From assembly GCA_011050525.1 (NCBI GenBank), contig DRFO01000012.1:1-64000 (forward strand): 64,000 bases of DNA, read 5' to 3'. Numbering within the stretch: the first letter of the stretch is position 1; each line of letters opens with the position of its first letter. The stretch is from Halopseudomonas xinjiangensis. GTDB lineage: Bacteria > Pseudomonadota > Gammaproteobacteria > Pseudomonadales > Pseudomonadaceae. The position numbers and the translations under genes were made by a program. Positions 1 through 7,278 of this stretch are shown piece by piece. A model generated the notes under the pieces. The model saw only the letters and a list, made by a program, of their open reading frames with translations, ran no database searches and was not told the origin of the DNA.

Positions 1-94
1 GAGAGGCCTCCAGGGCGTTGCTAGACTGTCTCATGCGCTATCCGCAACGGTCATAAGCTTGATCAGGCTCTAAGCCCGAGAAAGGTCCGATATA

Positions 95-125
95 GACGCT
101 GACGGAAATCCGTCCTGGCGTTTTT
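95..125 (+). terminator. Probable intrinsic terminator
   Basis: A GACGG/CCGTC stem with an AAAT loop, extended by partly paired ACGC/GCGT flanks, is followed by five T residues. It would end transcription of a plus-strand gene left of the window and insulate the palindrome-controlled gene that follows. Confidence 0.5.
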
Positions 126-193
126 ACACACTCTGGGCCGAAAGCTGCCACCAACCTGTAGGTGTTGGGTGTGACAACAGATAGCGCTTAATT

Positions 194-234
194 TTGAAAT
201 GAACACTATAGGGATACAATCTATAGTGTTCATT
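194..234 (+). promoter_or_regulatory. Perfect 14-bp palindrome, probable operator/promoter
   Basis: Positions 198-211 and 221-234 are exact reverse complements of each other (14 bp each) around a 9-nt spacer. The palindrome ends 20 bases before the preferred start codon at 255. A TTGAAA-like -35 (194-199) and TACAAT-like -10 (215-220) overlap it, with a short 15-bp spacing. The geometry is that of an operator for a dimeric repressor; an mRNA hairpin is the alternative. No repressor gene is recognisable beside it. Confidence 0.6.
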
Positions 235-254
235 CAATGGAGAGAGGAAGCGCT

Positions 255-722
255 ATGTTCGTAACGTACCGAAACACCGAAAAAGCAGATATGGCTCCCA
301 TCAATCAGAAGCTTCAAGCTTGGCCCATGGTTGAGCTGGCTCTACCAAAGGCCGTATGCCTCGTGAGCTTTCAGGCTTTAGGGCATGGTGATGCCGAGCC
401 AATTACCAGAACCCTGATGGTAACCGATCCATACGAATTCAGAGAGCTGCTAAGCGGGCAGAGCCGGGACCTGTTCGTTCAGGACGTGAATCTGCTTACA
501 CCCAAAGAACTGAACGGCTCCGAGAGCTGGAAAGTCGAGCAATTGATCGAGGCTTCGAGCATCACCTGGTATGAGAACGAAGTGAAACACTACGGGTTTA
601 GCTATCAGGTCGACGATGATAAATGCTATCAGGACGTGCCCCAAGAGTATGTCGAATCAGCCCAGTATGTAGAGACGATATACAGCGAGCTGCGGGATAT
701 TGATCCGGATTTGGTGGGCTGA
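255..722 (+). CDS. Unrecognised 155-residue soluble protein of the left element
   Basis: I do not recognise a family. The protein is acidic, rich in Glu, Asp and Tyr, and has no signal peptide, membrane segment or obvious catalytic motif. An upstream in-frame ATG exists at 237, but the ATG at 255 is preferred: an AGAGAGGA ribosome binding site at 241-248 lies at good spacing before it, and the 237 start would leave that site inside the gene. A perfect 14-bp palindrome lies immediately upstream, so expression is probably repressor-controlled. It is followed by a 36-residue membrane-protein gene on the same strand. The position inside an element is that of accessory cargo, such as a phage-interaction or antirestriction-type protein, but nothing in the sequence proves that. 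Confidence 0.6.
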   Translation: MFVTYRNTEKADMAPINQKLQAWPMVELALPKAVCLVSFQALGHGDAEPITRTLMVTDPYEFRELLSGQSRDLFVQDVNLLTPKELNGSESWKVEQLIEASSITWYENEVKHYGFSYQVDDDKCYQDVPQEYVESAQYVETIYSELRDIDPDLVG

Positions 723-829
723 TCACATCTGGTAGGCTTAGCAACAACCACCCAGTTGCTGCTGGGGATTGTGATCGAATACCGATCTTAATTACATCCG
801 GTCCAAATTTGGAGGAGGGTGGGGCAATC

Positions 830-940
830 ATGAGCACCGAAACAGTTTTTGTTCTGTCGGTCTGCGCGGTTATGAGTGCGTTGAGTGTCATGGCGTCGGT
901 GGGGTACATGATCGCTTGCAAGCTGGACCGTTCGAGTTGA
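830..940 (+). CDS. 36-residue single-pass membrane protein
   Basis: A very strong ribosome binding site (GGAGGAGG, 811-818) precedes this short reading frame. The product starts MSTETVFVLSVC, has one continuous hydrophobic stretch of about 24 residues (residues 6-30) containing two Cys and four Met, and ends in a charged tail (KLDRSS). It is therefore a predicted single-spanning inner-membrane miniprotein, probably with the basic C-terminus in the cytoplasm. It lies on the same strand about 110 bases after the unknown gene and may be co-transcribed. Function is unknown; small membrane proteins of this type can be toxins, holin-like proteins or regulators of larger membrane proteins. Confidence 0.55.
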   Translation: MSTETVFVLSVCAVMSALSVMASVGYMIACKLDRSS

Positions 941-963
941 GATACTCAAATTTCAACTCGGGA

Positions 964-990
964 GGTGGCTGAGCTTATTTCTTAGCCGCC
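964..990. other. 10-bp hairpin between convergent small genes
   Basis: GGTGGCTGAG (964-973) pairs with CTTAGCCGCC (981-990), including two G-U pairs, around a 7-nt loop. It lies between the plus-strand 36-residue gene and the minus-strand AlpA gene. No clean T-tract follows on either strand, so it is a structured spacer or weak terminator. Confidence 0.4.
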
Positions 991-1088
991 AGTTTAAGTG
1001 CCGGTTTCGATTTTGACTTTGGTTGTGGGAAACAATAAATGCGAAGGCAGGGGCTTTCGGACGGTCCGTCCCAAAGTCCCTTTTGCGG

Positions 1089-1259
1089 TCATCCTGTATG
1101 GCTCTTTGGCTCGAACGCCTCAAGATCGGCAAGGAGCCATCGGGTGGTGGCTGGGCCGATTTTATGGGGCTTCGGAAGATGACCGTCGCTTACCCACCGC
1201 CAGATTGTGGCACGGGAAACAGCGTAACGTTTTGCGATTTCTTTCACACTTAAATACAT
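1089..1259 (-). CDS. AlpA-type HTH regulator/excisionase (56 aa)
   Basis: The short minus-strand frame encodes a MerR-like winged helix-turn-helix of the AlpA/Xis type. It begins MYLSVKEIAKRYAVS, continues with RATIWRWVSDGHLPKP and ends with a wing-like segment (HKIGPATTRWLLADLEAF). The order 'SVKEIA-RYxVSRxTIWRW-GxLPKP' is the classic AlpA pattern. AlpA proteins of P4-like elements act as DNA-binding activators or directionality factors for the neighbouring integrase and help excision. The gene lies about 150 bp downstream of the integrase on the same strand, the expected place. An upstream ATG near 1270 is in another frame. A second HTH protein of similar type begins the right-hand element (63668-63928), but the two are clearly different sequences. 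Confidence 0.75.
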   Translation of the reverse strand: MYLSVKEIAKRYAVSRATIWRWVSDGHLPKPHKIGPATTRWLLADLEAFEPKSHTG

Positions 1260-1405
1260 TGGCAAATGACCTCATTGGATGACCGGTAACCAATAAGATA
1301 CTCGTTGCCTTTCATTGGCGACTTCGGCTAATTGCCTGATTTGCGCATCAACTCGCGATTTCCGATAAATCATCCTTGACCAGGTTCAGACACGCTCCCG
1401 GATAA

Positions 1406-2758
1406 TCACTTAGCCCCAAGTCTGACAATGTTGTCGGTCTTCTTCTGCGCTAAGTATTCAGCCCACGCTTGCATCAATTCCCCGCGCTCATCCAGCAACT
1501 CGGACCGAGCGTATGCCGCGCGGGTCTCGTCGCTGTTCACATGCGCCAGAGCAAGCTCACCCCATTCATCTGGAAAGCTGGACATGTTTCCATTGGCCAT
1601 TACCCGGGCGGTGCTACTACGGCTCCAGTCCTTGAAACTGGACCTCGCTGTGCCGTGGGGCGTCGCTATGCGGCCTTGTTCGGGATCGATGTAGCCTTTG
1701 CCTCCAGCTTCTACCGCGGCTTCATGCATATCCTTGATTAGCTTGCCCAAGGCCGCATCGGATAAACCGGCTTGTTTGCTGTTAGTGAATAGCAGCTTCC
1801 GTCCAGAGCCCTTAGGCAAGGACTCAATCAGCTCAATCGCAGCATCAGATAGAGGGACGGTATGACCTCTGTCGGCTTTCATGCGCTCGGCGCTTAAGCG
1901 CCATACTTTGCGCTCGAGGTCGATTTCACTCCAAAGGGCACCGCGTACCTCACCAGAACGGCCGGCGGTCAAAATGGCGAACTCCAAAGCTTTTGCACTG
2001 ATACTGCTTCTGGTCCGAAGGTCAGCCATGAACGAGGCCATCTGCTCGACAGGAATGCGGGCATGATGTCGTTTGCCGGCTTTCTTGCGTACGGCTTTTG
2101 ACTTTGGAAGCAGTTCTCTTAGATTACCCTGCAGTCCAGCAGGGTTAGAGCCCGTTCGTAGCTCCATGGCGGCCGCATAGTCCAAAACGCTGGCAATTCG
2201 CTGCCTGACTCGCGTGGCCGTCTCATGCTTGGTGAGCCATATTGGTTGCAGCACCTCTACAATGTGAGCAGTTTCTATGGCACCAACGGGTATTTTGCCC
2301 AGAAAGGGAAAAGCGTATCCCTCCAGCGTGTTAATCCATTGAGCTGCATGTTTGGTGTTTTTGAATTCGGACTGCCTTACGGCATGGCACTCACGTGCTA
2401 CTTCCTCAAAGGTTTTCAGCTTGGCACGCTCGGCTCGCTGGGCTGCCCGCACAGCGTTCTTCTCAGCGACTGGATCGATACCCGACCTGAGTTGCTGGCG
2501 AAGCTCTAAAGCTCTCCTGCGTGCTTCAGCCAACCCGACGTCAGGGAACCCACCAAGCCCATAGTCCCGCCTAACGGAATACTGCTTACCACTCGTAGCG
2601 GTTCGCAGCTCGCCTGTGGTCGCTCTGAGTATCCAAGAACGGGAATCCCCTGTGCTGATTTTCAGGCCAAGGCCTTTAACGCCCCCCACAGGATAAAATC
2701 CCGGTAGCCGAATGGCTTTGATCTCTCGATCAGACAACACTTTTGCCACCTTAGGCAT
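1406..2758 (-). CDS. P4-type tyrosine integrase (450 aa)
   Basis: This is a site-specific tyrosine recombinase that integrates and excises the element. The N-terminal DUF4102-type arm-binding domain (about 1-110) contains LSDREIKAIRLPGFY and ends with LRSGIDPVAEK. A core-binding SAM-like segment covers about 110-220. The C-terminal catalytic domain shows the Arg region AGRSGEVRGALW, the HGTARSSFKDW block (HxxR) and LAHVNSDETRAAYAR carrying the second His and the nucleophilic Tyr. Length is typical of full-length P4-type enzymes, so the gene is probably intact. It reads away from the candidate core site at 2913-2933. Short TGTCTCA repeats upstream could be arm sites. Confidence 0.93.
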   Translation of the reverse strand: MPKVAKVLSDREIKAIRLPGFYPVGGVKGLGLKISTGDSRSWILRATTGELRTATSGKQYSVRRDYGLGGFPDVGLAEARRRALELRQQLRSGIDPVAEKNAVRAAQRAERAKLKTFEEVARECHAVRQSEFKNTKHAAQWINTLEGYAFPFLGKIPVGAIETAHIVEVLQPIWLTKHETATRVRQRIASVLDYAAAMELRTGSNPAGLQGNLRELLPKSKAVRKKAGKRHHARIPVEQMASFMADLRTRSSISAKALEFAILTAGRSGEVRGALWSEIDLERKVWRLSAERMKADRGHTVPLSDAAIELIESLPKGSGRKLLFTNSKQAGLSDAALGKLIKDMHEAAVEAGGKGYIDPEQGRIATPHGTARSSFKDWSRSSTARVMANGNMSSFPDEWGELALAHVNSDETRAAYARSELLDERGELMQAWAEYLAQKKTDNIVRLGAK

Positions 2759-2880
2759 ACCGCTGCTCCCAACAACCTTGCCAACATAAAAATCATGGCT
2801 GGATAATATCCCACGAGGTTGGTTGAGACAAATTATCTGCGTTAACTATCTGAAATAGCTAGATTATTATAAGTCTATAT

Positions 2881-2933
2881 CTGTCTCATGCTGTCTATTT
2901 GGATACTGATAATGGCGGACTGTCCCTCCGCCA
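2881..2933. other. Candidate attachment core and arm repeats
   Basis: TGGCGGA (2913-2919) and TCCGCCA (2927-2933) form a perfect inverted repeat around a 7-nt spacer, the layout of a tyrosine-recombinase core site. CTGTCCCTCCGCCA at 2920-2933 recurs with one mismatch at 3088-3101 in the host flank, and resembles a tRNA 3' end although no complete tRNA is present. TGTCTCA at 2882-2888, inverted at 2824-2830 and again at 27-33, could be integrase arm sites. The assignment is inferred from geometry and proximity to the integrase start. Confidence 0.45.
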
Positions 2934-2942
2934 ATAAATGAA

Positions 2943-2967
2943 CAGGCCCGGCTATGCCGGGCTTTTT
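2943..2967 (+). terminator. Intrinsic terminator
   Basis: GCCCGGC (2946-2952) and GCCGGGC (2956-2962) pair around a TAT loop and are followed by TTTTT. It sits directly after the candidate att core, as a terminator does after an RNA gene; here it may have belonged to the integration target. Confidence 0.7.
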
Positions 2968-3111
2968 CGTTTATCAGCAGGGTTCACGGTGAGGACACTC
3001 GTTCGACCGAGCCTGCACAGCGGGCGAAGGAACGCCGGAGCAAAGCGACGGCGGCCCGAAGGGTGAGGCGCGGAGCGCCGAATAATCCTGTCCCTCTGCC
3101 ACATCGCTAAC
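2968..3111. repeat. GC-rich palindromic spacer, REP-like
   Basis: This stretch of the 2759-3206 gene-free region has no plausible gene. It contains two GC-rich hairpins: CGCCG/CGGCG (3033-3037 with 3049-3053) and GGCGC-GGA-GCGCC (3067-3079). The look is that of extragenic palindromic repeats common in pseudomonads; the number of genomic copies cannot be judged here. Confidence 0.4.
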
Positions 3112-3154
3112 AAAATGCCCCGCAACCTGAAAATGGTTGATTCGGGGCATTTTT
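3112..3154 (-). terminator. Bidirectional intrinsic terminator after the AraC gene
   Basis: AAAATGCCCCG (3112-3122) pairs with CGGGGCATTTT (3143-3153). Reading on either strand gives a GC stem followed by a U-tract, and an inner AACC/GGTT pair shortens the loop. It lies 53 bases after the end of the minus-strand AraC gene. Confidence 0.75.
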
Positions 3155-3206
3155 GTGTCTGTGTAGTGGTTTCTCGTCGCTGCGTTTGCCAGCCCATCCG
3201 TTTTCA

Positions 3207-4205
3207 TTAACTTTCATGGGCGCGGTAGGCACCGGGGGTAAGGCCGGTCCACTTCTTGAAGGCGCGATGGAAGGCGGAGGGTTCGGAGAAACCGAGCTGT
3301 TCGGCAATGGCCTGGATGTCCAGCTCGTTTCGCCCGAGGTGGTAGATGGCCAGGTCACGGCGCAGGTAGTCCTTCAGCTCCTGAAAGCTCGAGCCTTCTT
3401 CGCGCAAACGCCGGCGCAGGGTTTGCGGGCTGCTGTGCAGTTGGCGCGCCACGCTTTCCAGGTCGGGCCATTGCTGGCAGTCGCGGCCGAGCAGGCGACG
3501 GATCTGGCTGGTCAGGCTGTCGCCGCCATCGGGACGGGCCAGCAGGTCGGCAGGGGAGTGCTGGAGGAACTGTTTGAGGGTGCGTTCGTCCTGCAACAGC
3601 GGCATGTCCAGGTAGCGGGCGTGGAACAGCAGGCTGGTGCGTCCGGCGCTGAAGCGGCGGCTGCAGGGGAAGAGCAGTTCATACTCGCTGGCATGCGGCG
3701 GTTGCGGGTAGGCGAAGGTGACTTCTTCCAGTCGGATGCGTTGGCCGATCAGCCAACTGCTCAGGCGATGCCAGATGACCAGCAGGCTCTCTACCAGGAA
3801 GTGGTCGGGGTCCCACAGGCCGCTGGTATCCACGCTCAGGTGGGCCCAGTCACCGTCGCGCTGCAGTTCGATGACCGGTGCATCGGGGAACAGGCTGTAG
3901 AACAGCGTGCCGCGACGCAGCGCTTTATCCAGGCTGCGGCAGTGGATCATCGTATAGCCCATCATGGCGAAGGTGCCGCGCTTGCTGTGGTGGCGACCGA
4001 AACCCAGATATTCGTCGTCAAGCGCTTCCCACAGGCACTGGATCAGGCTGGCAAATTGTGCCGGGGCGATGCGTGCGCGCGGCTCTCGCAACACCGCGTC
4101 CGGAATGCCGGCCTGGCGCAGCAGCGGTTGGCATTCCAGCCCGCGACGCTGGGCGCCGCGCAGGGCAGCGCGGACAAAATGGCTGGCAATGGTGCGTTCT
4201 CGCAT
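3207..4205 (-). CDS. AraC-family transcriptional regulator
   Basis: This is a 332-residue one-component regulator. The N-terminal two thirds (about 20-210) matches the AraC-type ligand-binding domain seen in OruR/PF12625-like regulators, with features such as GTFAMMGYTMIHCRSLDKAL. The C-terminal 100 residues carry the two HTH motifs, ending with the family signature AIAEQLGFSEPSAFHRAFKKW followed by TGLTPGAYR. It is divergent from the acyl-CoA dehydrogenase-ligase-racemase operon starting at 4384, with a 178-bp shared promoter region. The simplest reading is a local activator that senses an acid or acyl-CoA of that pathway. The ligand is not predictable from sequence. Confidence 0.9.
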   Translation of the reverse strand: MRERTIASHFVRAALRGAQRRGLECQPLLRQAGIPDAVLREPRARIAPAQFASLIQCLWEALDDEYLGFGRHHSKRGTFAMMGYTMIHCRSLDKALRRGTLFYSLFPDAPVIELQRDGDWAHLSVDTSGLWDPDHFLVESLLVIWHRLSSWLIGQRIRLEEVTFAYPQPPHASEYELLFPCSRRFSAGRTSLLFHARYLDMPLLQDERTLKQFLQHSPADLLARPDGGDSLTSQIRRLLGRDCQQWPDLESVARQLHSSPQTLRRRLREEGSSFQELKDYLRRDLAIYHLGRNELDIQAIAEQLGFSEPSAFHRAFKKWTGLTPGAYRAHES

Positions 4206-4383
4206 CCACAGGCTTCCTTGACTAGAGCGGCCGATCGTAGTGGCACGCTTTGGCGTTCGTCAAGCGACGACCGCGCGTTTGCTTTTGGTCGATTGCGTCA
4301 ATGGCCACTGAGCGCCTGGGTCATTGAGAATTGTTGGCGCAGCGGCCTAACCTGCAGTACCAGCAGATATCGGAGCCAGATCA

Positions 4384-5523
4384 ATGCAGCGCATTCATTT
4401 CGAAACCGAACATAACCTGTTCCGCGATTCCTTCCGCGCTTTTCTGCAAAAGGAAGTGGTGCCGCATCAGGAAGTCTGGGAAGAGGCCGGCGTGGTCAGC
4501 CGCGAGGTCTGGCTCAAGGCCGGTGAGCAGGGCTTCCTGCTGCCCTGGGCGGACGAGGAATACGGTGGCCTGGGCCTGAAGGATTTTCGCTACGAGCAGA
4601 TCATGTGCGAGGAGCTGGCCAACATCAACGAGCCGGGTTTCATGATTGCGCTGCACTCGGCGCTATGCGGCCCCTATATCGCCGAATACGGAAACGCCGA
4701 ACAGAAGGCCCGCTTCCTGCCGGGCATTATCCGTGGAGAGACCATTCTCGCCGTGGCGATGACCGAGCCGGGCGCCGGTTCCGATCTGGCCGGTCTGCGC
4801 ACTACTGCGGTAGATAGGGGGGACTACTACGAGCTGAACGGCTCCAAGGTGTTCATCTCCAACGGCTATCTTTCTGATGTGGTGATAGTCGCGGCCAAGA
4901 CTGATCCGGCCAACAAGCACGCCATGGGCCTGTTCCTGGTCGAGCGCGGCATGGAAGGGTTCGAGCGCGGCAAGAAACTGAAGAAGCTGGGCATGCTTAG
5001 CCAGGACACCGCCGAGATGTTCTTCAATAATGTCAAGGTGCCGAAGGCCAACCTGCTCGGCGACGCCAAGAGCGGCTTCTTCTATTTGATGAACATGCTC
5101 GCCCAGGAGCGTCTGACCAACGCCTGCGGCGCGGTGGCTGGCGCCGAGGCGGCCTTACAGACCACCATCGATTATGTGAAGGAGCGTCAGGCCTTCGGGC
5201 GTCCGGTGGCGCAATTCCAGAACACCCGCTTCAAGCTGGCAGAGATGCGCACGCAGATCGACGTGGCCCAGGTGTTCACCGATCGCTGCGTGATGGACCA
5301 CAACCAGAAGAAGCTCACCCCGGAAATTGCCGCCGAGGCCAAGCTGTTCACCACCGAGCTGCTCGGCAAGGTGGTCGATGAAGGCGTACAGTTACATGGC
5401 GGCTGGGGCTACATGTGGGAATATCCCATCTGCAAAATGTACGCAAACGCGCGTATCCAGCGCATCTTTGCCGGCACCTCGGAGATCATGAAAGAGATCA
5501 TCAGCCGGGGGATGAAACTGTAA
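4384..5523 (+). CDS. Acyl-CoA dehydrogenase, long-chain/branched type
   Basis: This FAD enzyme of 379 residues catalyses the first, 2,3-desaturating step of beta-oxidation. It has the N-terminal helical domain, the FAD/substrate strand region MTEPGAGSDLAGL (about 127-139) and the C-terminal block QLHGGWGYMWEYP (about 336-348). In the closing motif IFAGTSEI the residue that is the catalytic Glu in short- and medium-chain enzymes is Ala363. Glu255 in VAGAEAAL sits on the helix where long-chain and isovaleryl-CoA dehydrogenases carry their base, so that class is favoured. A GGAG site precedes the ATG. It is the first gene of an operon with an acyl-CoA ligase and a racemase-like protein. Confidence 0.93.
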   Translation: MQRIHFETEHNLFRDSFRAFLQKEVVPHQEVWEEAGVVSREVWLKAGEQGFLLPWADEEYGGLGLKDFRYEQIMCEELANINEPGFMIALHSALCGPYIAEYGNAEQKARFLPGIIRGETILAVAMTEPGAGSDLAGLRTTAVDRGDYYELNGSKVFISNGYLSDVVIVAAKTDPANKHAMGLFLVERGMEGFERGKKLKKLGMLSQDTAEMFFNNVKVPKANLLGDAKSGFFYLMNMLAQERLTNACGAVAGAEAALQTTIDYVKERQAFGRPVAQFQNTRFKLAEMRTQIDVAQVFTDRCVMDHNQKKLTPEIAAEAKLFTTELLGKVVDEGVQLHGGWGYMWEYPICKMYANARIQRIFAGTSEIMKEIISRGMKL

Positions 5524-5589
5524 GGCAGTTGCAAGCTATAGCGGCATGCAGGGCCTGTGTGATCTGACAACAACAATAAGAGCGTTGCG

Positions 5590-7263
5590 ATGAACGAAAC
5601 TCTGCAATTACCCCTGGCCTGTTTCGAGCACTGGCTGAGCCGGCAGCCCGACAAGGTGTGGCTGCGCCAGCCGGTGGCGGGTGTGTGGCATGACTTCACC
5701 TGGCGTCAAGTTGACCAGCAGGCACGCCGCCTGGCCAGTGCCTTGCTCGCTCTGGGCTGTGCGCCCGGCGACCGGGTGGCGATTCTGGCCAAAAACTGCG
5801 CCGAGTGGTTTATCACCGACCTGGGCATACAGATAGCTGGTCTGGTCAGCGTGCCGCTTTATCCGATGCAATCGACCGAAAGCATCGCCTATGTGCTGGA
5901 GCATGCGCAGTGCCGGGTGATCATCGTTGGCAAACTGGATGACCCCGAGCGCATGGCTGAGGGCATCGGCGAGCACATCACGCGCATCGCCATGCCTTAT
6001 CCGACCATGGCTGCGCCGCATGACTGGCATAGCCTGCTGGCGGATCATCCGCCGCTGGTAGACGGTGCTGTGCAGCACGCCGATCAGTTGCTCTCGATTC
6101 TCTATACCTCCGGCACCACCGGCGCGCCCAAGGGCGTGATGCTGTCGGCTGGCGCCATGGCCTATTCTTCTAGCCGCGTAACCGTCGAGCTAGGCATGGG
6201 CCCGGAGGATCGCTTCTTTTCCTACCTGCCGCTATCGCATACTGCCGAACGCTTTCTGGTGCAGTTCAACAGTCTGTACAGTGGCGGCACGGTGGCTTTC
6301 GCCGAATCGCTCGACAGCTTTGCCGATGATCTGCGCCGGACCCGACCCACCGTCTTTTTCTCCGTGCCGCGCCTGTGGACGCGTTTCCAGCAGGGCGTTC
6401 TGGAGAAGCTGCCGGCGCATAAGCTCGACCGTCTGCTTGGCATTCCGCTGGTCGGGCGCCTGGTGGCGCGGCGTATTCGCCAGCAGTTGGGGCTGGATCA
6501 GGCACGGGTAATGGTGTCTGGCGCGGCGGCGATTTCCCCTGGCTTGCTGGCCTGGTACCAGCGCCTGGGCATGACTCTGTGCGAGGGCTACGGCATGACC
6601 GAGCACTTTGCCTATGGCTGTTTCAACCGGCCGGGGCAGGTGCGCTTCGGCACGGTCGGCCGACCCTTGCCCGGGCTGGAGGTACGCATAGCCGACGACG
6701 GGGAAATTCTCCTGCGTAGCCCAACACTGATGCAAGGCTATTACTTCGATCTGGAGAAAAGCTCGGAAGCTTTACGCGATGGCTGGCTGCACACGGGCGA
6801 CCAGGGTGAGCTGGACGCCGATGGCTACCTGCGCATAACCGGACGGATAAAAGACATCTTCAAGACCAGCAAGGGCAAATACGTAGCGCCGGCGCACATC
6901 GAAGGCGAAATCGCCAAGTGCTCCTGGGTCGAGCAGGTCTGCCTGATGGGTAGCAATCTCGACCAGCCGGTGGCGCTCATCGAACTGTCGCCGTTGGCAA
7001 GCCAGCAGCCCCGCGCGCAGTTGGTGGCTGAGTTGCACGCCAGCCTGGCGCAGCTCAACGGCCAGTTGGCCGCGCACGAGCGGATCAGCCATTATTTGCT
7101 GGTCAGCGACAGCTGGAACGTGGATAACGGCTGCATGACACCGACCATGAAAATCCGCCGCAATGTGCTGGAGGCGCGCTATGCCGCGCTGCTGTCGCAG
7201 TTGCCGACAGGCACACCGATCATCTGGCAGGACGACCTTGAGCCTGCCGGCACCGCGATATAA
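5590..7263 (+). CDS. Long-chain fatty acid-CoA ligase-like enzyme
   Basis: This AMP-forming acyl-CoA synthetase (557 residues) activates a free carboxylic acid for beta-oxidation. The P-loop-like motif LYTSGTTGAPKGVMLS (about 171-186), the EGYGMTEHF block, GWLHTGDQGELDADGYL and the hinge GRIKDIFKTSKGKYVAP are all present. The last is typical of the LACS/FAA1 branch rather than acetyl-CoA synthetase. It lies 66 bp after the acyl-CoA dehydrogenase gene and 15 bp before the racemase-like gene, so it is operonic. Substrate is inferred from neighbours: probably a medium/long or methyl-branched acid. There is no membrane anchor. Confidence 0.9.
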   Translation: MNETLQLPLACFEHWLSRQPDKVWLRQPVAGVWHDFTWRQVDQQARRLASALLALGCAPGDRVAILAKNCAEWFITDLGIQIAGLVSVPLYPMQSTESIAYVLEHAQCRVIIVGKLDDPERMAEGIGEHITRIAMPYPTMAAPHDWHSLLADHPPLVDGAVQHADQLLSILYTSGTTGAPKGVMLSAGAMAYSSSRVTVELGMGPEDRFFSYLPLSHTAERFLVQFNSLYSGGTVAFAESLDSFADDLRRTRPTVFFSVPRLWTRFQQGVLEKLPAHKLDRLLGIPLVGRLVARRIRQQLGLDQARVMVSGAAAISPGLLAWYQRLGMTLCEGYGMTEHFAYGCFNRPGQVRFGTVGRPLPGLEVRIADDGEILLRSPTLMQGYYFDLEKSSEALRDGWLHTGDQGELDADGYLRITGRIKDIFKTSKGKYVAPAHIEGEIAKCSWVEQVCLMGSNLDQPVALIELSPLASQQPRAQLVAELHASLAQLNGQLAAHERISHYLLVSDSWNVDNGCMTPTMKIRRNVLEARYAALLSQLPTGTPIIWQDDLEPAGTAI

Positions 7264-7278
7264 AAGGAAGCGCATGCC

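Larger units (their letters stand above)
1..2933. mobile_element. Integrase-proximal end of an integrated element (P4-like)
   Basis: This end of an element carries a P4-type tyrosine integrase reading inward, a small AlpA-type HTH protein, a 36-residue membrane protein and an unrecognised gene behind a palindromic operator. The right border is inferred to lie near the inverted core at 2913-2933, just upstream of the integrase start, because such integrases normally sit beside their attachment site. Right of it the sequence becomes ordinary metabolic chromosome. The left end is outside the window, so size and cargo are unknown. An 11-bp repeat (26-36 and 2881-2891) occurs within the element. 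Confidence 0.7.

Noticed and set aside
994..1092. A 32-codon minus-strand frame starting ATGA-overlapped with the AlpA stop
   Set aside because: It overlaps the AlpA stop neatly, but has a weak ribosome binding site and no recognisable character; too short to support without conservation.
998..1282. Plus-strand frames across the AlpA region
   Set aside because: They are antisense to the AlpA gene, which has clear family character, and lack ribosome binding sites.
2900..2933. A complete tRNA-Ser at the left element border
   Set aside because: Only the CCGCCA-like 3' end is seen; no T-arm, anticodon arm or acceptor partner can be folded.
4206..4383. AraC binding direct repeats in the divergent promoter region
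   Set aside because: Two weak GTCAA-containing segments were seen but similarity is too short to support operator sites.
3153..4415. Long plus-strand frame (420 codons)
   Set aside because: Antisense to the AraC regulator; low-complexity Ala/Val/Gln composition of a GC-rich shadow frame.
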